Source: JAPLJC01 sp963697965
Lineage (GTDB): Bacteria > Desulfobacterota > Desulfobaccia > Desulfobaccales > 0-14-0-80-60-11
Direction of reading: 5' to 3'
NCBI GenBank assembly: GCA_963697965.1
Contig: OY969108.1
Location: 2,542,001-2,606,000, forward strand
Length of the DNA: 64,000 nucleotides
Positions within the stretch are counted from its first letter, which is position 1, and each line of letters begins with the position of its first letter. Below, in pieces: positions 25,665 through 33,786 of this stretch. Position numbers and translations under genes: made by a program. The notes under the pieces are model-generated. The model did no database searches and was not told where the DNA came from. It saw only the letters and a list, made by a program, of their open reading frames with translations.

Positions 25665-26354
25665 TCAGACGTTAAAGCGAATCTCGATGACATCCCCTTC
25701 CTGAATGGTGTAGTCCCGGTCCACCAGCCGCACCAGGCCCCGGGAGCGGGCCTCCTGCCAGTTGAAAACCTTCATTAAGTCCTCGTAGCTCACGATCTCG
25801 GCCTTGATGAAACCCCGGGCCAGGTCGGAATGAATCTTGCCGGCGCAGGTGACGATATCGGAACCTTCCTTAATCGGCCAGGCATGCACCTCTTTTTTGT
25901 CCGCGGTGTAAAAAAAGGTGAGACCGGCCTTGTGCAGGACCTGTTCAATGGCGTTGTTGACCCCGGGTTGGCCTGCGACCATGACGGTGGGCTTTAGACT
26001 CAAGGGCGCCAGTGGCTTGAGAAGGGCTAATTCTTCTTCAGAAAAATCGAGGTCACAAAGGGGTAGTTCCTTCTCCAAATATCCGAGACAGCGGCTTAGC
26101 AATTCCTTTTCCCGGTCATCCGTGGTTCGGTCCCGCCGGGTTTCCAGCTTTTCCATATCCAGGATAAGCAGATCCAGGATCTTCTCCCGGGAGACCAGAA
26201 AGGCGTCGGCCTGCTGGCAATCTTCTTTGATGAATTCCGCATAGAACGGAGTGACCTTCTTGGGCTCAAATTTCTTATCGAGGGCAATCACCCGCTCATC
26301 CTGGTATTTAACCTTGCCTTCCGGGAGATCCAACCCCATAAAACATATCTTCAT
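25665..26354 (-). CDS. YchF/Obg-related protein lacking the GTPase core (DUF933/TGS domain)
   Basis: The 229-aa product aligns with the later part of the universal GTPase/ATPase YchF. It has a helical coiled-coil insert (about residues 50-115), a strand resembling the G4 region (PTVMVAGQPG), and the C-terminal TGS/DUF933 domain (FFYTADKKEVHAWPIKEG, IHSDLARGFIKAEIV, and VDRDYTIQEGDVIEIRFNV). The P-loop and switch regions are missing: after MKICFMGLDLPEGK the chain goes directly to KYQDERV. It therefore cannot hydrolyse nucleotide in the known way. ATG 26354 follows GGAGG by nine bases. YchF is about 363 aa, so this is two thirds. Confidence 0.85.
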   Translation of the reverse strand: MKICFMGLDLPEGKVKYQDERVIALDKKFEPKKVTPFYAEFIKEDCQQADAFLVSREKILDLLILDMEKLETRRDRTTDDREKELLSRCLGYLEKELPLCDLDFSEEELALLKPLAPLSLKPTVMVAGQPGVNNAIEQVLHKAGLTFFYTADKKEVHAWPIKEGSDIVTCAGKIHSDLARGFIKAEIVSYEDLMKVFNWQEARSRGLVRLVDRDYTIQEGDVIEIRFNV

Positions 26355-26460
26355 GGTCTTTAGCCTCCAAACCAGCGCGGACAAGACAGCGGCCCCACCG
26401 GGGCCTTAACTATTTAATATACGGAATTCCGGCGCCGATTGAAGCAGTTTTTAACGGCCA

Positions 26461-26494
26461 AGAAAAAACCGGCAGGATCTATGATCCTGCCGGC
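26461..26494 (-). terminator. Rho-independent terminator for the cold-shock gene
   Basis: On the minus strand an 11-bp perfect stem CCGGCAGGATC/GATCCTGCCGG with a three-base loop is followed by TTTTTTCT. It lies about 180 bases downstream of the csp stop codon. The rest of the gap 26355-26671 contains only a second hairpin near 26647-26664. Confidence 0.85.
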
Positions 26495-26671
26495 TACCGG
26501 GATCATTCTTCTTTTCTGGCGGACCCGCCTGGAAGGGACCCGGGTGGGCTGAACTGATGGTAATGGTCTGTTTTCTGCCTCTGCCAAAGGGCCTTGACTT
26601 CGATTTCGCCTTCCCCAGGAAACAGAAAACCGGAACCCGCATTTTAGCGGCCCGGCGGGCCGCCCCTAAGG

Positions 26672-26875
26672 TTAAATTTTCATGACGTTTTGGGCTTGGG
26701 GTCCCTTGGCGCCCTCGACCACCTCAAACTCCACTTCCTGGTTCTCTGCCAGGGACCGGAACCCATCGCCCGTGATGGCGCTGAAATGGACAAAGACATC
26801 GGGACCGTCTTCCCTGGAGATGAACCCAAAACCCTTGGCGTCATTAAACCATTTAACCTTCCCTTTTTCCTTCAT
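26672..26875 (-). CDS. Cold-shock domain protein (CspA family)
   Basis: Single cold-shock OB-fold of 67 aa that binds single-stranded nucleic acid and melts RNA structure. RNP1 (KGFGFI) and RNP2 (VFVHF) are intact, starting MKEKGKVKWFNDAKGFGFI. ATG 26875 follows AGGAGG. The gene is preceded by a long structured leader with its own promoter (27036-27064) and a terminator-like hairpin (26944-26976), and followed by a clear terminator. This suggests a monocistronic unit with post-transcriptional control. Confidence 0.95.
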   Translation of the reverse strand: MKEKGKVKWFNDAKGFGFISREDGPDVFVHFSAITGDGFRSLAENQEVEFEVVEGAKGPQAQNVMKI

Positions 26876-26943
26876 GGTGCCTTCCCTCCTGAAATGGTAA
26901 ACCCGTCCGGCCCGCAGAGCCGCACCGACTGAGAAGCAGTCAG

Positions 26944-26976
26944 ACAAAAAAAAGGAGGGTATTTAGCATACCCTTC
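26944..26976 (-). terminator. Terminator-like hairpin in the leader of the cold-shock gene
   Basis: On the minus strand AGGGTAT-GCTAA-ATACCCT followed by CC and a run of nine T. It sits between the promoter at 27036-27064 and the csp start codon 70 bases further on. A second hairpin (GGGGCG...CGCCCC, about 26985-27002) precedes it. It could be an attenuator of csp, the 3' end of a short RNA, or the terminator of rimO and the polyprenyl synthase. Confidence 0.7.
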
Positions 26977-27035
26977 CGATTGGCTCCGGGGCGCAACGCC
27001 CCGCCTTCGTCCGACATGCTAAAGATACGGAGAAA

Positions 27036-27064
27036 ATCTAACAACAGATTACCCCGCATGTCAA
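27036..27064 (-). promoter_or_regulatory. Strong sigma-70-type promoter upstream of the cold-shock gene
   Basis: On the minus strand a perfect -35 TTGACA (27064-27059), a 17-base spacer and -10 TTAGAT (27041-27036). The start near 27029 gives a leader of about 154 bases to ATG 26875, similar to the long leaders of enterobacterial cspA. Confidence 0.7.
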
Positions 27065-27128
27065 GAAATTTACAACCTCAGGGAAAATTTTGCAGGTGCG
27101 TCAGATTCCCTGATCCGGTTCTCCGGGA

Positions 27129-28106
27129 TCAGTGAGTGCGGGCCAGCAGTTCTTCGGTGATCAGCCGGAAATAAGTGGACTCGAGGCAGGGCCCGAAAAT
27201 CTCCAGGTCCCCCTGGGCCTCGAGGGTGTGTTGGCGGGCCAGGGAGCGACAATGGTCCAGAGAGCCGTAGCGGTCCAGAAGGCGGCGCAGCTCCGGGGCC
27301 ATTTCCGGAGTCAGACCCTGGGCCAGCTCCTGGAGCCTTTGGCGGTCCTGGGGTCCGGCCTGGGCCAGGGCGTGGATCAGGGGCAGGGTGACGCGGCCTT
27401 CCCGCAGGTCGGCGCCCACCTCTTTGCCTATTTCCCCCTGGTCGCCGGTGAAATCGAGGAGGTCGTCCACCATCTGGAAGGTGATGCCCAGATGCAGGCC
27501 CAGACGGGCCAGGGCCTCCTCCTGGGCCGGCGGCGCCCCGGCCAGGATGGCGCCGATCTGGCAGGCCGAGGCCATGAGGATCGCGGTCTTGCGGGTGATG
27601 ACCTCAAAGTATTCCGCCTCGGTGATCTTGAGGTTGCCGGTGTGAATCAGCTGCAGAATCTCCCCTTCCGCCATTTGGGTGGTGGCCTGGGCCAGGACCT
27701 TGAGAATCTTCAGGTAATCAGTGGTTACGGCGATGGCCAGGGCCTTGGCCAGGAGGAAGTCCCCCACCAGGATTACCGCCTGGTTTCCCCAGATGTTGTT
27801 GGCGGTGGTGGCCCCGCGGCGCAGCTGGGCCGCGTCGATGACGTCGTCGTGCAACAGGGTCGCGGCGTGCAGGTACTCGAAAATGGTAGAGAAGTCCGCC
27901 AGATGGTCGCCCTGGTGGCCGCACATCCTGGCGGCCAGGATGAAGAGCAGGGGCCGCACCCGTTTGCCGCCGCTCAGCAGGATATGCCGCCCCACCTCGG
28001 CGATGAGAGGCACGTGGGTCCGGAGATTGGCGTCCAGAGCCGCATCGATGGCGGCAAGGTCCTTCTCCAGGGCGGCCTTCAGCAACTGTTTGGGGGAGGC
28101 ATTCAT
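27129..28106 (-). CDS. Trans-polyprenyl diphosphate synthase (IspB/HepT-like)
   Basis: Elongates farnesyl diphosphate with isopentenyl diphosphate to the long prenyl chain of the respiratory quinone. The 325-aa product has both aspartate-rich motifs: LLHDDVIDAAQLRRG (the first, at about residue 85) and MVDDLLDFTGD (the second, near 215). GGKRVRP binds the diphosphate. The residue upstream of the first motif is small (Ala/Thr in YLHAATLLHDD), consistent with a long product; chain length cannot be fixed. It lies 78 bases downstream of rimO on the same strand. Confidence 0.92.
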   Translation of the reverse strand: MNASPKQLLKAALEKDLAAIDAALDANLRTHVPLIAEVGRHILLSGGKRVRPLLFILAARMCGHQGDHLADFSTIFEYLHAATLLHDDVIDAAQLRRGATTANNIWGNQAVILVGDFLLAKALAIAVTTDYLKILKVLAQATTQMAEGEILQLIHTGNLKITEAEYFEVITRKTAILMASACQIGAILAGAPPAQEEALARLGLHLGITFQMVDDLLDFTGDQGEIGKEVGADLREGRVTLPLIHALAQAGPQDRQRLQELAQGLTPEMAPELRRLLDRYGSLDHCRSLARQHTLEAQGDLEIFGPCLESTYFRLITEELLARTH

Positions 28107-28184
28107 GTGAATAAATTAGCTTACATCCCAAGGGATGTCAATTTATTAGACGAAGACGGACATGGGCGGCACCGCCGCCTGCGC

Positions 28185-29573
28185 CTAACTGACAATTTCT
28201 CCCAGCAGATCGTAGGGCAGGGCCCGGGTGAGCCGCACCGCCTGGACCTCCCCGACCCGGCCCTCACCGGCGGTGAGGTACACCTGGCCATCAATTTCCG
28301 GGGCCTGGCTGATCAGGCGGCCGCTTAAGAGATACTCGGATTCCGGGCTCTCCCCTTCCACCAGTACCGGCTGCACCGTGCCCACCAGGTGCTTGAGACG
28401 AGCCTTGACGATCCCCGCCTGGAGGCCCTTCAGCATCCGGGCCCGCCGCCGAGCCAGACGCCGGGGCACCTGCCCTGGGAAAAGGCTGGCGGCGGCACCG
28501 TCTTCGGGACTGTAAAGGAAGACCCCCAGATGGTCGAAGCGCAGCTCCTCGAGGAGTTCTTTCAGGGCCTGGAAGTGGGTTTCGGTCTCCCCGGGAAAAC
28601 CCACCAGGACCGTGGTGCGCAGGGTCGCCCCCGGCAGGACCTCCCGGATCAGCCGCACCCGGTCGATAATCCGGGCCCGGGTGTAGCCGCGCCCCATGCG
28701 CCGCAAGACCTCGTCGTGGCCGTGCTGGATAGGGATATCCAGATAAGGGCAGATGCGGGGGTCGGCAGCCATGACTTCCAGCAATTCCCGGGTGATGCGG
28801 GTCGGATAGCCGTAAAGGAGACGGATCCAGCGGAAACCGGGAATGGCTTTAAGCTCCTTGAGCAGCGCCGGCAGCCCGGGATGGCCCGGTAGTTCCGATC
28901 CATAGGCGGTGGTATCCTGGGCTACCAGGATGATCTCTTTAACCCCGGCGGCGGCCAGTGCCATGGCCTCCGTCACCAGGGTCTTGAGGGGGCGGCTGCG
29001 GTAGAGGCCCCGGATCCGGGGAATGATGCAAAAGGTGCAGCGGTGGCTGCAACCTTCAGCGATCTTGAGATAGGCGAAATGGCCGGGGGTGGCGGGGTAG
29101 CGGGCCTCGGGGCCCGGGTAGGCGTAAGGCGGGGCCAGGTGGAAGAGCCGGGGTGCGTTCGCCCCCGGCCTTTGCCCCAAAATTTCTGCCAGGTCAGGGA
29201 AGTCGTGGACCCCGATGAGATAGTCGGCTTCCGGAAGCTCAGCGGCCAGCGCCTCTCCAAAGCGCTGCACCAGGCAGCCGGCCACCACCAGGCGTTTGGA
29301 GGGATCGGCCTCTTTGTGGCGGGCCAACGCCAGGATGGTATCCACCGCCTCCCGGCAGGCGTCCTGGATGAAGGCGCAGGTGTTCACCAGCAGCAACTGC
29401 GCGGCCTCCGGGGCCGCGGCCACCTGCCAGCCGCCCCGGGTGAGGCGGCCCAGCATGATCTCCGTGTCCACCAGGTTCTTGGCGCACCCCAGGGAGACGG
29501 CATAGACTAAAGGACGGTTTCCGGTTGCCGGTTTCCGGTTTTCGGTTTTCAAGTGTTGGGTCTTTAGGCTCAT
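28185..29573 (-). CDS. rimO: Ribosomal protein S12 methylthiotransferase RimO
   Basis: Radical SAM enzyme that methylthiolates the conserved Asp of ribosomal protein S12. The 462-aa product has the N-terminal UPF0004 domain (AVSLGCAKNLVDTEIMLG with cluster cysteines, then VNTCAFI and VAGCLVQRFGE), the radical SAM motif CSHRCTFC in IAEGCSHRCTFCIIPRIRG, and a C-terminal TRAM domain (LVEGES...GEVQAVRL). The first about 22 residues (KTENRKPATGNRP) are encoded by GGTTTTC-type heptad repeats and are not part of the family, yet the only usable start found is ATG 29573. It is likely cotranscribed with the polyprenyl synthase. Confidence 0.93.
   Translation of the reverse strand: MSLKTQHLKTENRKPATGNRPLVYAVSLGCAKNLVDTEIMLGRLTRGGWQVAAAPEAAQLLLVNTCAFIQDACREAVDTILALARHKEADPSKRLVVAGCLVQRFGEALAAELPEADYLIGVHDFPDLAEILGQRPGANAPRLFHLAPPYAYPGPEARYPATPGHFAYLKIAEGCSHRCTFCIIPRIRGLYRSRPLKTLVTEAMALAAAGVKEIILVAQDTTAYGSELPGHPGLPALLKELKAIPGFRWIRLLYGYPTRITRELLEVMAADPRICPYLDIPIQHGHDEVLRRMGRGYTRARIIDRVRLIREVLPGATLRTTVLVGFPGETETHFQALKELLEELRFDHLGVFLYSPEDGAAASLFPGQVPRRLARRRARMLKGLQAGIVKARLKHLVGTVQPVLVEGESPESEYLLSGRLISQAPEIDGQVYLTAGEGRVGEVQAVRLTRALPYDLLGEIVS
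29516..29550. repeat. GGTTTTC-type heptads inside the rimO N-terminus
   Basis: Five successive 7-base units on the plus strand: GGTTTCC, GGTTGCC, GGTTTCC, GGTTTTC, GGTTTTC. They are translated on the minus strand into the first residues of RimO. The same family is at 42180-42228 and 57853-57887. Confidence 0.8.
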
Positions 29574-29623
29574 TTAAAGTTATAGGCCAGCCATGGCGGC
29601 CATAGTCCTCATAATGGTAAGAA

Positions 29624-30400
29624 TCAATAGTTATCAATCTCTAATTGCATATTACAATGTTTTGCAGCACCGTCTAAATCTGGAAATAATGTAAGGTAAT
29701 TAATGTTCATTCGATTTAAAAAACGGAGAAAATCTTCTCTATCTCCATAATTTTCCATAACTGATATTTTTAGCATTATAACATTAGCATCTCCAATGAA
29801 ATATGTATTTACCCAGCTTTCAATATCATTATTAGACCGGAACGTTTTAGTAAATAATCCTCTTTGACTAACCAATCTGGCATTATCGTCTACTTGTGGA
29901 GAAATAATATCTAACGCATCTGGGCCACCAAGTATTGTTGTATGCTTAGCTTTCTTAATTTCCGCACTTTTATTGTTTATGTTTTGTTTAGCTATTGCAT
30001 AAATCATCCTGACTTTCGGTAGCTTTTCCTTTGCTCTACTTGTGGAAAAGGCGAAGAATGCGGCTACAAAGGGCGATTCCGTCCAATCAAGTAAAACTGT
30101 CTTTAAGCCATGGTGCTGTCCAATAGCGCACCATTCATCGTAATCGAGCTTTGGTGGTGAAAGTCCGCGTCTCCCTCTGCTTGCCTTTTTAAATTCTTCT
30201 AGAACGTCAACCTTCAATGTTTTGAGTCCTTCAACTCTGTAGATTGAAGGCATCAATTTCCACTCGGGTTCACGCTGTCCTCGATAAATATATGATCGAT
30301 AATTAAATAGCTCATCTTGAATATATTCAATGAATCCGCGCCATGAATTCGCATTGATATCTAAGACCCCATCAGAAAAATTCCCTCTTGTCCATTCCAT
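29624..30400 (-). CDS. FRG-domain protein, AT-rich accessory gene
   Basis: The 258-aa product carries the FRG signature: YIYRGQREPEWKLMPSIYR near residue 35, then the conserved AIGQHHGLKTVLLDWTESP and FVAAFFAF. FRG proteins are of unknown biochemistry, occur sporadically, and are often in mobile or defence-rich regions. Composition is clearly AT-rich against its neighbours rimO and the membrane protein. The ribosome-binding site is weak. ATG 30400 is preferred; the frame is open to 30454, where it runs towards palindromic repeat DNA. It may have been inserted ahead of rimO. Confidence 0.8.
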   Translation of the reverse strand: MEWTRGNFSDGVLDINANSWRGFIEYIQDELFNYRSYIYRGQREPEWKLMPSIYRVEGLKTLKVDVLEEFKKASRGRRGLSPPKLDYDEWCAIGQHHGLKTVLLDWTESPFVAAFFAFSTSRAKEKLPKVRMIYAIAKQNINNKSAEIKKAKHTTILGGPDALDIISPQVDDNARLVSQRGLFTKTFRSNNDIESWVNTYFIGDANVIMLKISVMENYGDREDFLRFLNRMNINYLTLFPDLDGAAKHCNMQLEIDNY

Positions 30401-30456
30401 AGCTAGATTCCGGCGATCATCGAAAGCCCGAACTCTATATGCGGTAGATTGCAAAA

Positions 30457-30549
30457 CGCAGGCTGAAGCCTGCGGCTACATACCTCTCCGCTCATTGACA
30501 CGAAACTCCTGCTGTTTACTGCTCACTGCTTACTGCTCGCTGCTCACTG
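30457..30549. repeat. Palindrome and TGAGCAG heptad array at the 3' end of the membrane-protein gene
   Basis: CGCAGGCTGAAGCCTGCG (30457-30474) is followed by heptads 30507-30549. On the minus strand the heptads read TGAGCAG, CGAGCAG, TAAGCAG, TGAGCAG, TAAACAG. The first TGA (30546-30544) is the stop codon of the membrane-protein gene. Confidence 0.75.
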
Positions 30550-31470
30550 AAACGATATCACGGTCCAGGCGTCCAGAGCCGCAAACATGATGATCCAGAA
30601 GGCCAGTTGGACCAGGTAGGACCAGCCGCGGCGCCGCGGCGTAATAAGGACCCGTTTCTCCAGGATCCTCATAAAATTATACATGACGGCGCACTCCAGG
30701 GCAAAGGGCGGGAACCCCAGGTAGCCCAGGACCGGCATTTCGAAGATCCTGCCGAAGTTCAAGACCGGCAGGGAATAGACCCAGTGGGCCGTGGCCGGAT
30801 AATTCCAGGCCTCCCACCAGAGGCCGGTAAGCAGGCCGGCGGTCAGCAGGCAGAGGTGCTCCCGCCGCTCCCCGTCGAGAAAGGCCTGAATGAGGGAGCG
30901 CCCCCCCAGCAGCCGGCAGCAAGGGTCCAGGAGCAGGAACCAGGAACCCCACACCAGAGGGAAGGCATAGTCGGGGAAGATCAGGGGCAGGATTAGCGAG
31001 GCGGTCCCGCCCAGCAGGGCCAAAGGTTCCCAATCAAAGGGCAACTGCACCGGGTGACCCCGGGCCCCCCGCCAGGCCCCCAGGGCCGCCAGCCCCTGGG
31101 CGGTGAGCAGGACGCCGGGCAGCACCGTGGCGAAGGCCAGGGCATAGCCCGGCCAGCGCAACCAGGGAACGGCCACTACCCCCACATAGACCCAGTTTTT
31201 CAAGATCAGGTTGCAGGCCTCGAAGATAAGCCAGAAGCTCACGGACCAGAAGGCCATCTTGAAGAGCGCCCCGGGCCGGTCCAGCAGCCAGGAATCGCCC
31301 CGGAGGTGAAAAAGAAGCCCGTCCCAAAACAGGATCAGGGGATACCAGGAGAAGAAGTAGAGCCATTGGAGCAACTCCCGGCGGTCCCAAACCACGGCGG
31401 CCAGCCCCACCCCCCAAAGAGCCAGGGCCAGCAAAATTTCGCCATGTGCTAATTTTCTTTTAATGACCAT
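30544..31470 (-). CDS. Polytopic membrane protein of unknown function
   Basis: I do not recognise this family. The 308-aa product has about eight to nine hydrophobic helices, spread from residue 10 to the C-terminus, with short loops. Distinctive polar/aromatic segments are WYPLILFWDGLLFHLRG, GLLTGLWWEAWNYPATAHW and RIFEMPVLGYLGFPPF in the membrane-proximal parts. The spread of Trp, Glu and Asn within helices hints at an enzyme or carrier, not a simple anchor. It is transcribed away from mltD. Its stop codon lies in a heptad repeat. Confidence 0.75.
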   Translation of the reverse strand: MVIKRKLAHGEILLALALWGVGLAAVVWDRRELLQWLYFFSWYPLILFWDGLLFHLRGDSWLLDRPGALFKMAFWSVSFWLIFEACNLILKNWVYVGVVAVPWLRWPGYALAFATVLPGVLLTAQGLAALGAWRGARGHPVQLPFDWEPLALLGGTASLILPLIFPDYAFPLVWGSWFLLLDPCCRLLGGRSLIQAFLDGERREHLCLLTAGLLTGLWWEAWNYPATAHWVYSLPVLNFGRIFEMPVLGYLGFPPFALECAVMYNFMRILEKRVLITPRRRGWSYLVQLAFWIIMFAALDAWTVISFQ

Positions 31471-31562
31471 AGGTTGCCTTAGATATTAATGATAACAATA
31501 TTTTAGCCATTTGAAAGCCCGTCCCTGCCGGGGGCGGGCCGCCCCGAGGACAAAAAATTCCC

Positions 31563-31591
31563 TTGATTTGCAGGTAAAATGCTGTTATACG
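31563..31591 (+). promoter_or_regulatory. Promoter for mltD
   Basis: TTGATT at 31563-31568, 17-base spacer, TATACG at 31586-31591. The predicted leader to ATG 31676 is about 78 bases. Confidence 0.45.
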
Positions 31592-31675
31592 GGGAAAACT
31601 CACCCGAAAAATTCGGGGACCTCCTGGGGGAGCAAAAGTTATCAAACCTGAAATTCCACAGTCCCGGAGCAGGGA

Positions 31676-33229
31676 ATGAGAAGACGTCTGTGGTTGCCGC
31701 GGCTGGGCGGGGTAGTTTTTTGTCTGGGGTGTCTGGCCTGGCTGGCCGGTTGCGGCGGCGGGCCTAAGGCCGATCTTACGAAGACGGAACCCCTGGCCCA
31801 GGAGCAGGCGACCGCGGCTCCGGAACCGTCCGATGACTCCCTGGGCGAGGAACTGAGCGGCAAGCACCTGGAGGAGCTCTACGCCAAGAGCGGCATCCCC
31901 GGCTGGAACCCCGGTCTGGAAGAGGAGATGAAGCAATGGGAGCATCAGGTCAATTTCGATGTGCCCATCCAGATGAACAAACAAGTGCGGGCCTACCTGG
32001 TCTATTTCTCCACGGAACGTAAAGAGGTCATCAAAAATTATCTGGCCCGCTCCACCCGCTATCTCCCCATGATCAAAGAGGTTTTCGACGAGAATGGCCT
32101 GCCGGAAGACCTGGCCTATCTCGCCATGATCGAGTCCGGCTTCAATTGCAAGGCCTATTCCCCCGCGGCCGCCTCGGGTATGTGGCAGTTCATGAAGGGC
32201 ACTGGCCTGCGCTACGGGCTGACCGTCGATAGCTATGTGGACGAGCGCCGGGACCCGGAGAAATCGACCCGGGCCGCGGCCAAGTATCTCCTGGACCTGT
32301 ATAAACAATTCGGCTCCTGGTATCTGGCCGCCGCCTCCTACAACTGCGGTGAAGGCAGGGTGCAGCGGGAGCTGGACCAGAGCAACCATAAGAATTTCTG
32401 GGAACTCTCCGCCAACCAGTGCCTCCCCAATGAAACCAAGAATTACGTGCCTCAGATGATCGCGGCCACCATCATTGCCAAGAATCCGGAGAAATTCGGC
32501 TTCGGCAAGATCCCTTATCAAGCCCCGGTAAAATTTGACCGGGTCCAGGTGAACGAGCCCACTTCCTTGAAGGCCGCGGCCTTTGCCACCAACAGGCAGG
32601 AGGAAGACCTGCAAGCCCTCAACCCGGAGTTGCTGCGGGGCGTTACTCCTCCGGACAGCCCCAATTATACCCTGAACCTGCCACCCAATAGCAAGGAGCT
32701 CTTCAACCGTAACCTCACCCTGGCCAGCGCCGAGTATCCGGCAGTGGCCTCCCATCCGGTCCAGGCCGCCAGGAGCGGCAGCCCTCAGTATTCCCGGAGC
32801 CGGGAGCAGGCCTACCACCATGGGCAGGCCTCCCGTCAGGAGGAGACTAAGGCTTCGTCCCCGAAATCGAGGACCTATGCCAAGGCCGCCCCCCGTTCCT
32901 ATGCCGGGAATGCCACCGCCAGGAAGAGCGTCCATCCTGGGGTCAAAGAGGCTCCCCGCCCGGTGCAGGCCTCCATGTTTGGCGGGATAGCCGCCTCCTC
33001 CAAGGCGGGCCCCGCCGGCAAGGCCAAAGAAAAGACGCAGGCGAAGGTGGCCAAGACCGGGACTAAGAAACCGGCGCAGGCCAGGTCCAGGAAGGGTGAG
33101 GCAGGCGTCAAGGTTGCGGCCAAGAACAAAACCCAAGGGAAGAACGGCGCCTCTTCCGGTAAATCGAAAGAGAAAGATAAGTATTCCAAGTCGAAGTCTC
33201 CGGCCTTGGTGGTGTCCCAGGCGCGCTGA
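31676..33229 (+). CDS. mltD: Membrane-bound lytic murein transglycosylase (MltD-like)
   Basis: Periplasmic lipoprotein that cleaves glycan strands of peptidoglycan, forming 1,6-anhydro ends. The 517-aa product has a lipobox LAGC near residue 25 and an SLT domain at about 110-265: catalytic Glu in LAMIESGFN, then AYSPAAASGMWQFM and YNCGEGRVQREL. After the domain there is a short MltD-type segment (VQVNEPTSLKAAAFATNRQ), which is a remnant-like LysM region, and a long Ala/Lys/Ser-rich low-complexity tail of about 150 residues instead of the usual LysM repeats. The tail is strongly basic and could bind the wall non-specifically. Confidence 0.88.
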   Translation: MRRRLWLPRLGGVVFCLGCLAWLAGCGGGPKADLTKTEPLAQEQATAAPEPSDDSLGEELSGKHLEELYAKSGIPGWNPGLEEEMKQWEHQVNFDVPIQMNKQVRAYLVYFSTERKEVIKNYLARSTRYLPMIKEVFDENGLPEDLAYLAMIESGFNCKAYSPAAASGMWQFMKGTGLRYGLTVDSYVDERRDPEKSTRAAAKYLLDLYKQFGSWYLAAASYNCGEGRVQRELDQSNHKNFWELSANQCLPNETKNYVPQMIAATIIAKNPEKFGFGKIPYQAPVKFDRVQVNEPTSLKAAAFATNRQEEDLQALNPELLRGVTPPDSPNYTLNLPPNSKELFNRNLTLASAEYPAVASHPVQAARSGSPQYSRSREQAYHHGQASRQEETKASSPKSRTYAKAAPRSYAGNATARKSVHPGVKEAPRPVQASMFGGIAASSKAGPAGKAKEKTQAKVAKTGTKKPAQARSRKGEAGVKVAAKNKTQGKNGASSGKSKEKDKYSKSKSPALVVSQAR

Positions 33230-33317
33230 GCGCCGGTTTGCCAGCGCCGCAGATTGTTGCGCCCCGGGTCTGAGGGGCGTCCATCCGTAATTATTCCGAA
33301 AAATTTTCCCAGCCCCC

Positions 33318-33379
33318 TTGCTTTTCCAAAATTAATAGGTACATTTGTATGATTAGCACTAACCGCTTTAGAGTGCTAA
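33318..33379 (+). promoter_or_regulatory. groESL promoter with CIRCE operator (HrcA site)
   Basis: TTAGCACTA, nine bases, GAGTGCTAA at 33353-33379 matches the CIRCE inverted repeat in 17 of 18 arm positions. HrcA binding there would repress groESL until heat shock. A modest promoter, TTGCTT (33318-33323), 16 bases, TACATT (33340-33345), lies just upstream and would place the start close to the operator. The hrcA gene is not in the window. Confidence 0.9.
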
Positions 33380-33417
33380 CAACAGGAAATTCTTAATTCA
33401 CCACGAGGAGGTTTTGC

Positions 33418-33705
33418 ATGAAGGTTAAACCCTTGAATGATCGAGTCCTGGTCAAACGGACCGAAGAGATCCAAGTCACCAAAGGCGGCATCGTCATCCC
33501 GGATACCGCCAAAGAGAAACCCATCGAAGGCCAAATCAAGGCCGTGGGCCCGGGCAAGATGAGCGAGCAAGGCCAGCGCATGGCCCTTCAGGTCAAAGCG
33601 GGAGACCGCGTCCTGTTCGGCAAATACGCCGGCACGGAAATCAAGGTGGAAGGCGAAGATTATCTGATGATGCGGGAAGAAGATGTCCTGGCCATTATCG
33701 ATTAA
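33418..33705 (+). CDS. groES: Co-chaperonin GroES
   Basis: Seven-fold lid of the GroEL chamber. The 95-aa product has the conserved MKVKPLNDRVLVKR start, the mobile loop around TEEIQVTKGGIVIPDTAKEK, the roof region and the LMMREEDVLAIID end. AGGAGG precedes ATG 33418 closely. It lies under CIRCE control and is followed 81 bases later by groEL. Confidence 0.98.
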   Translation: MKVKPLNDRVLVKRTEEIQVTKGGIVIPDTAKEKPIEGQIKAVGPGKMSEQGQRMALQVKAGDRVLFGKYAGTEIKVEGEDYLMMREEDVLAIID

Positions 33706-33786
33706 AATCCGGCCCGGCAATCTTCTCTCACCCGAATCTATCATTATTCATCTATCCAGATTTTTTTAAAGGAGGACGGTAATAAC

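Noticed and set aside
26451..26642. Small minus-strand frame downstream of the cold-shock gene
   Set aside because: It spans the csp terminator hairpin and has no ribosome-binding site or protein-like features.
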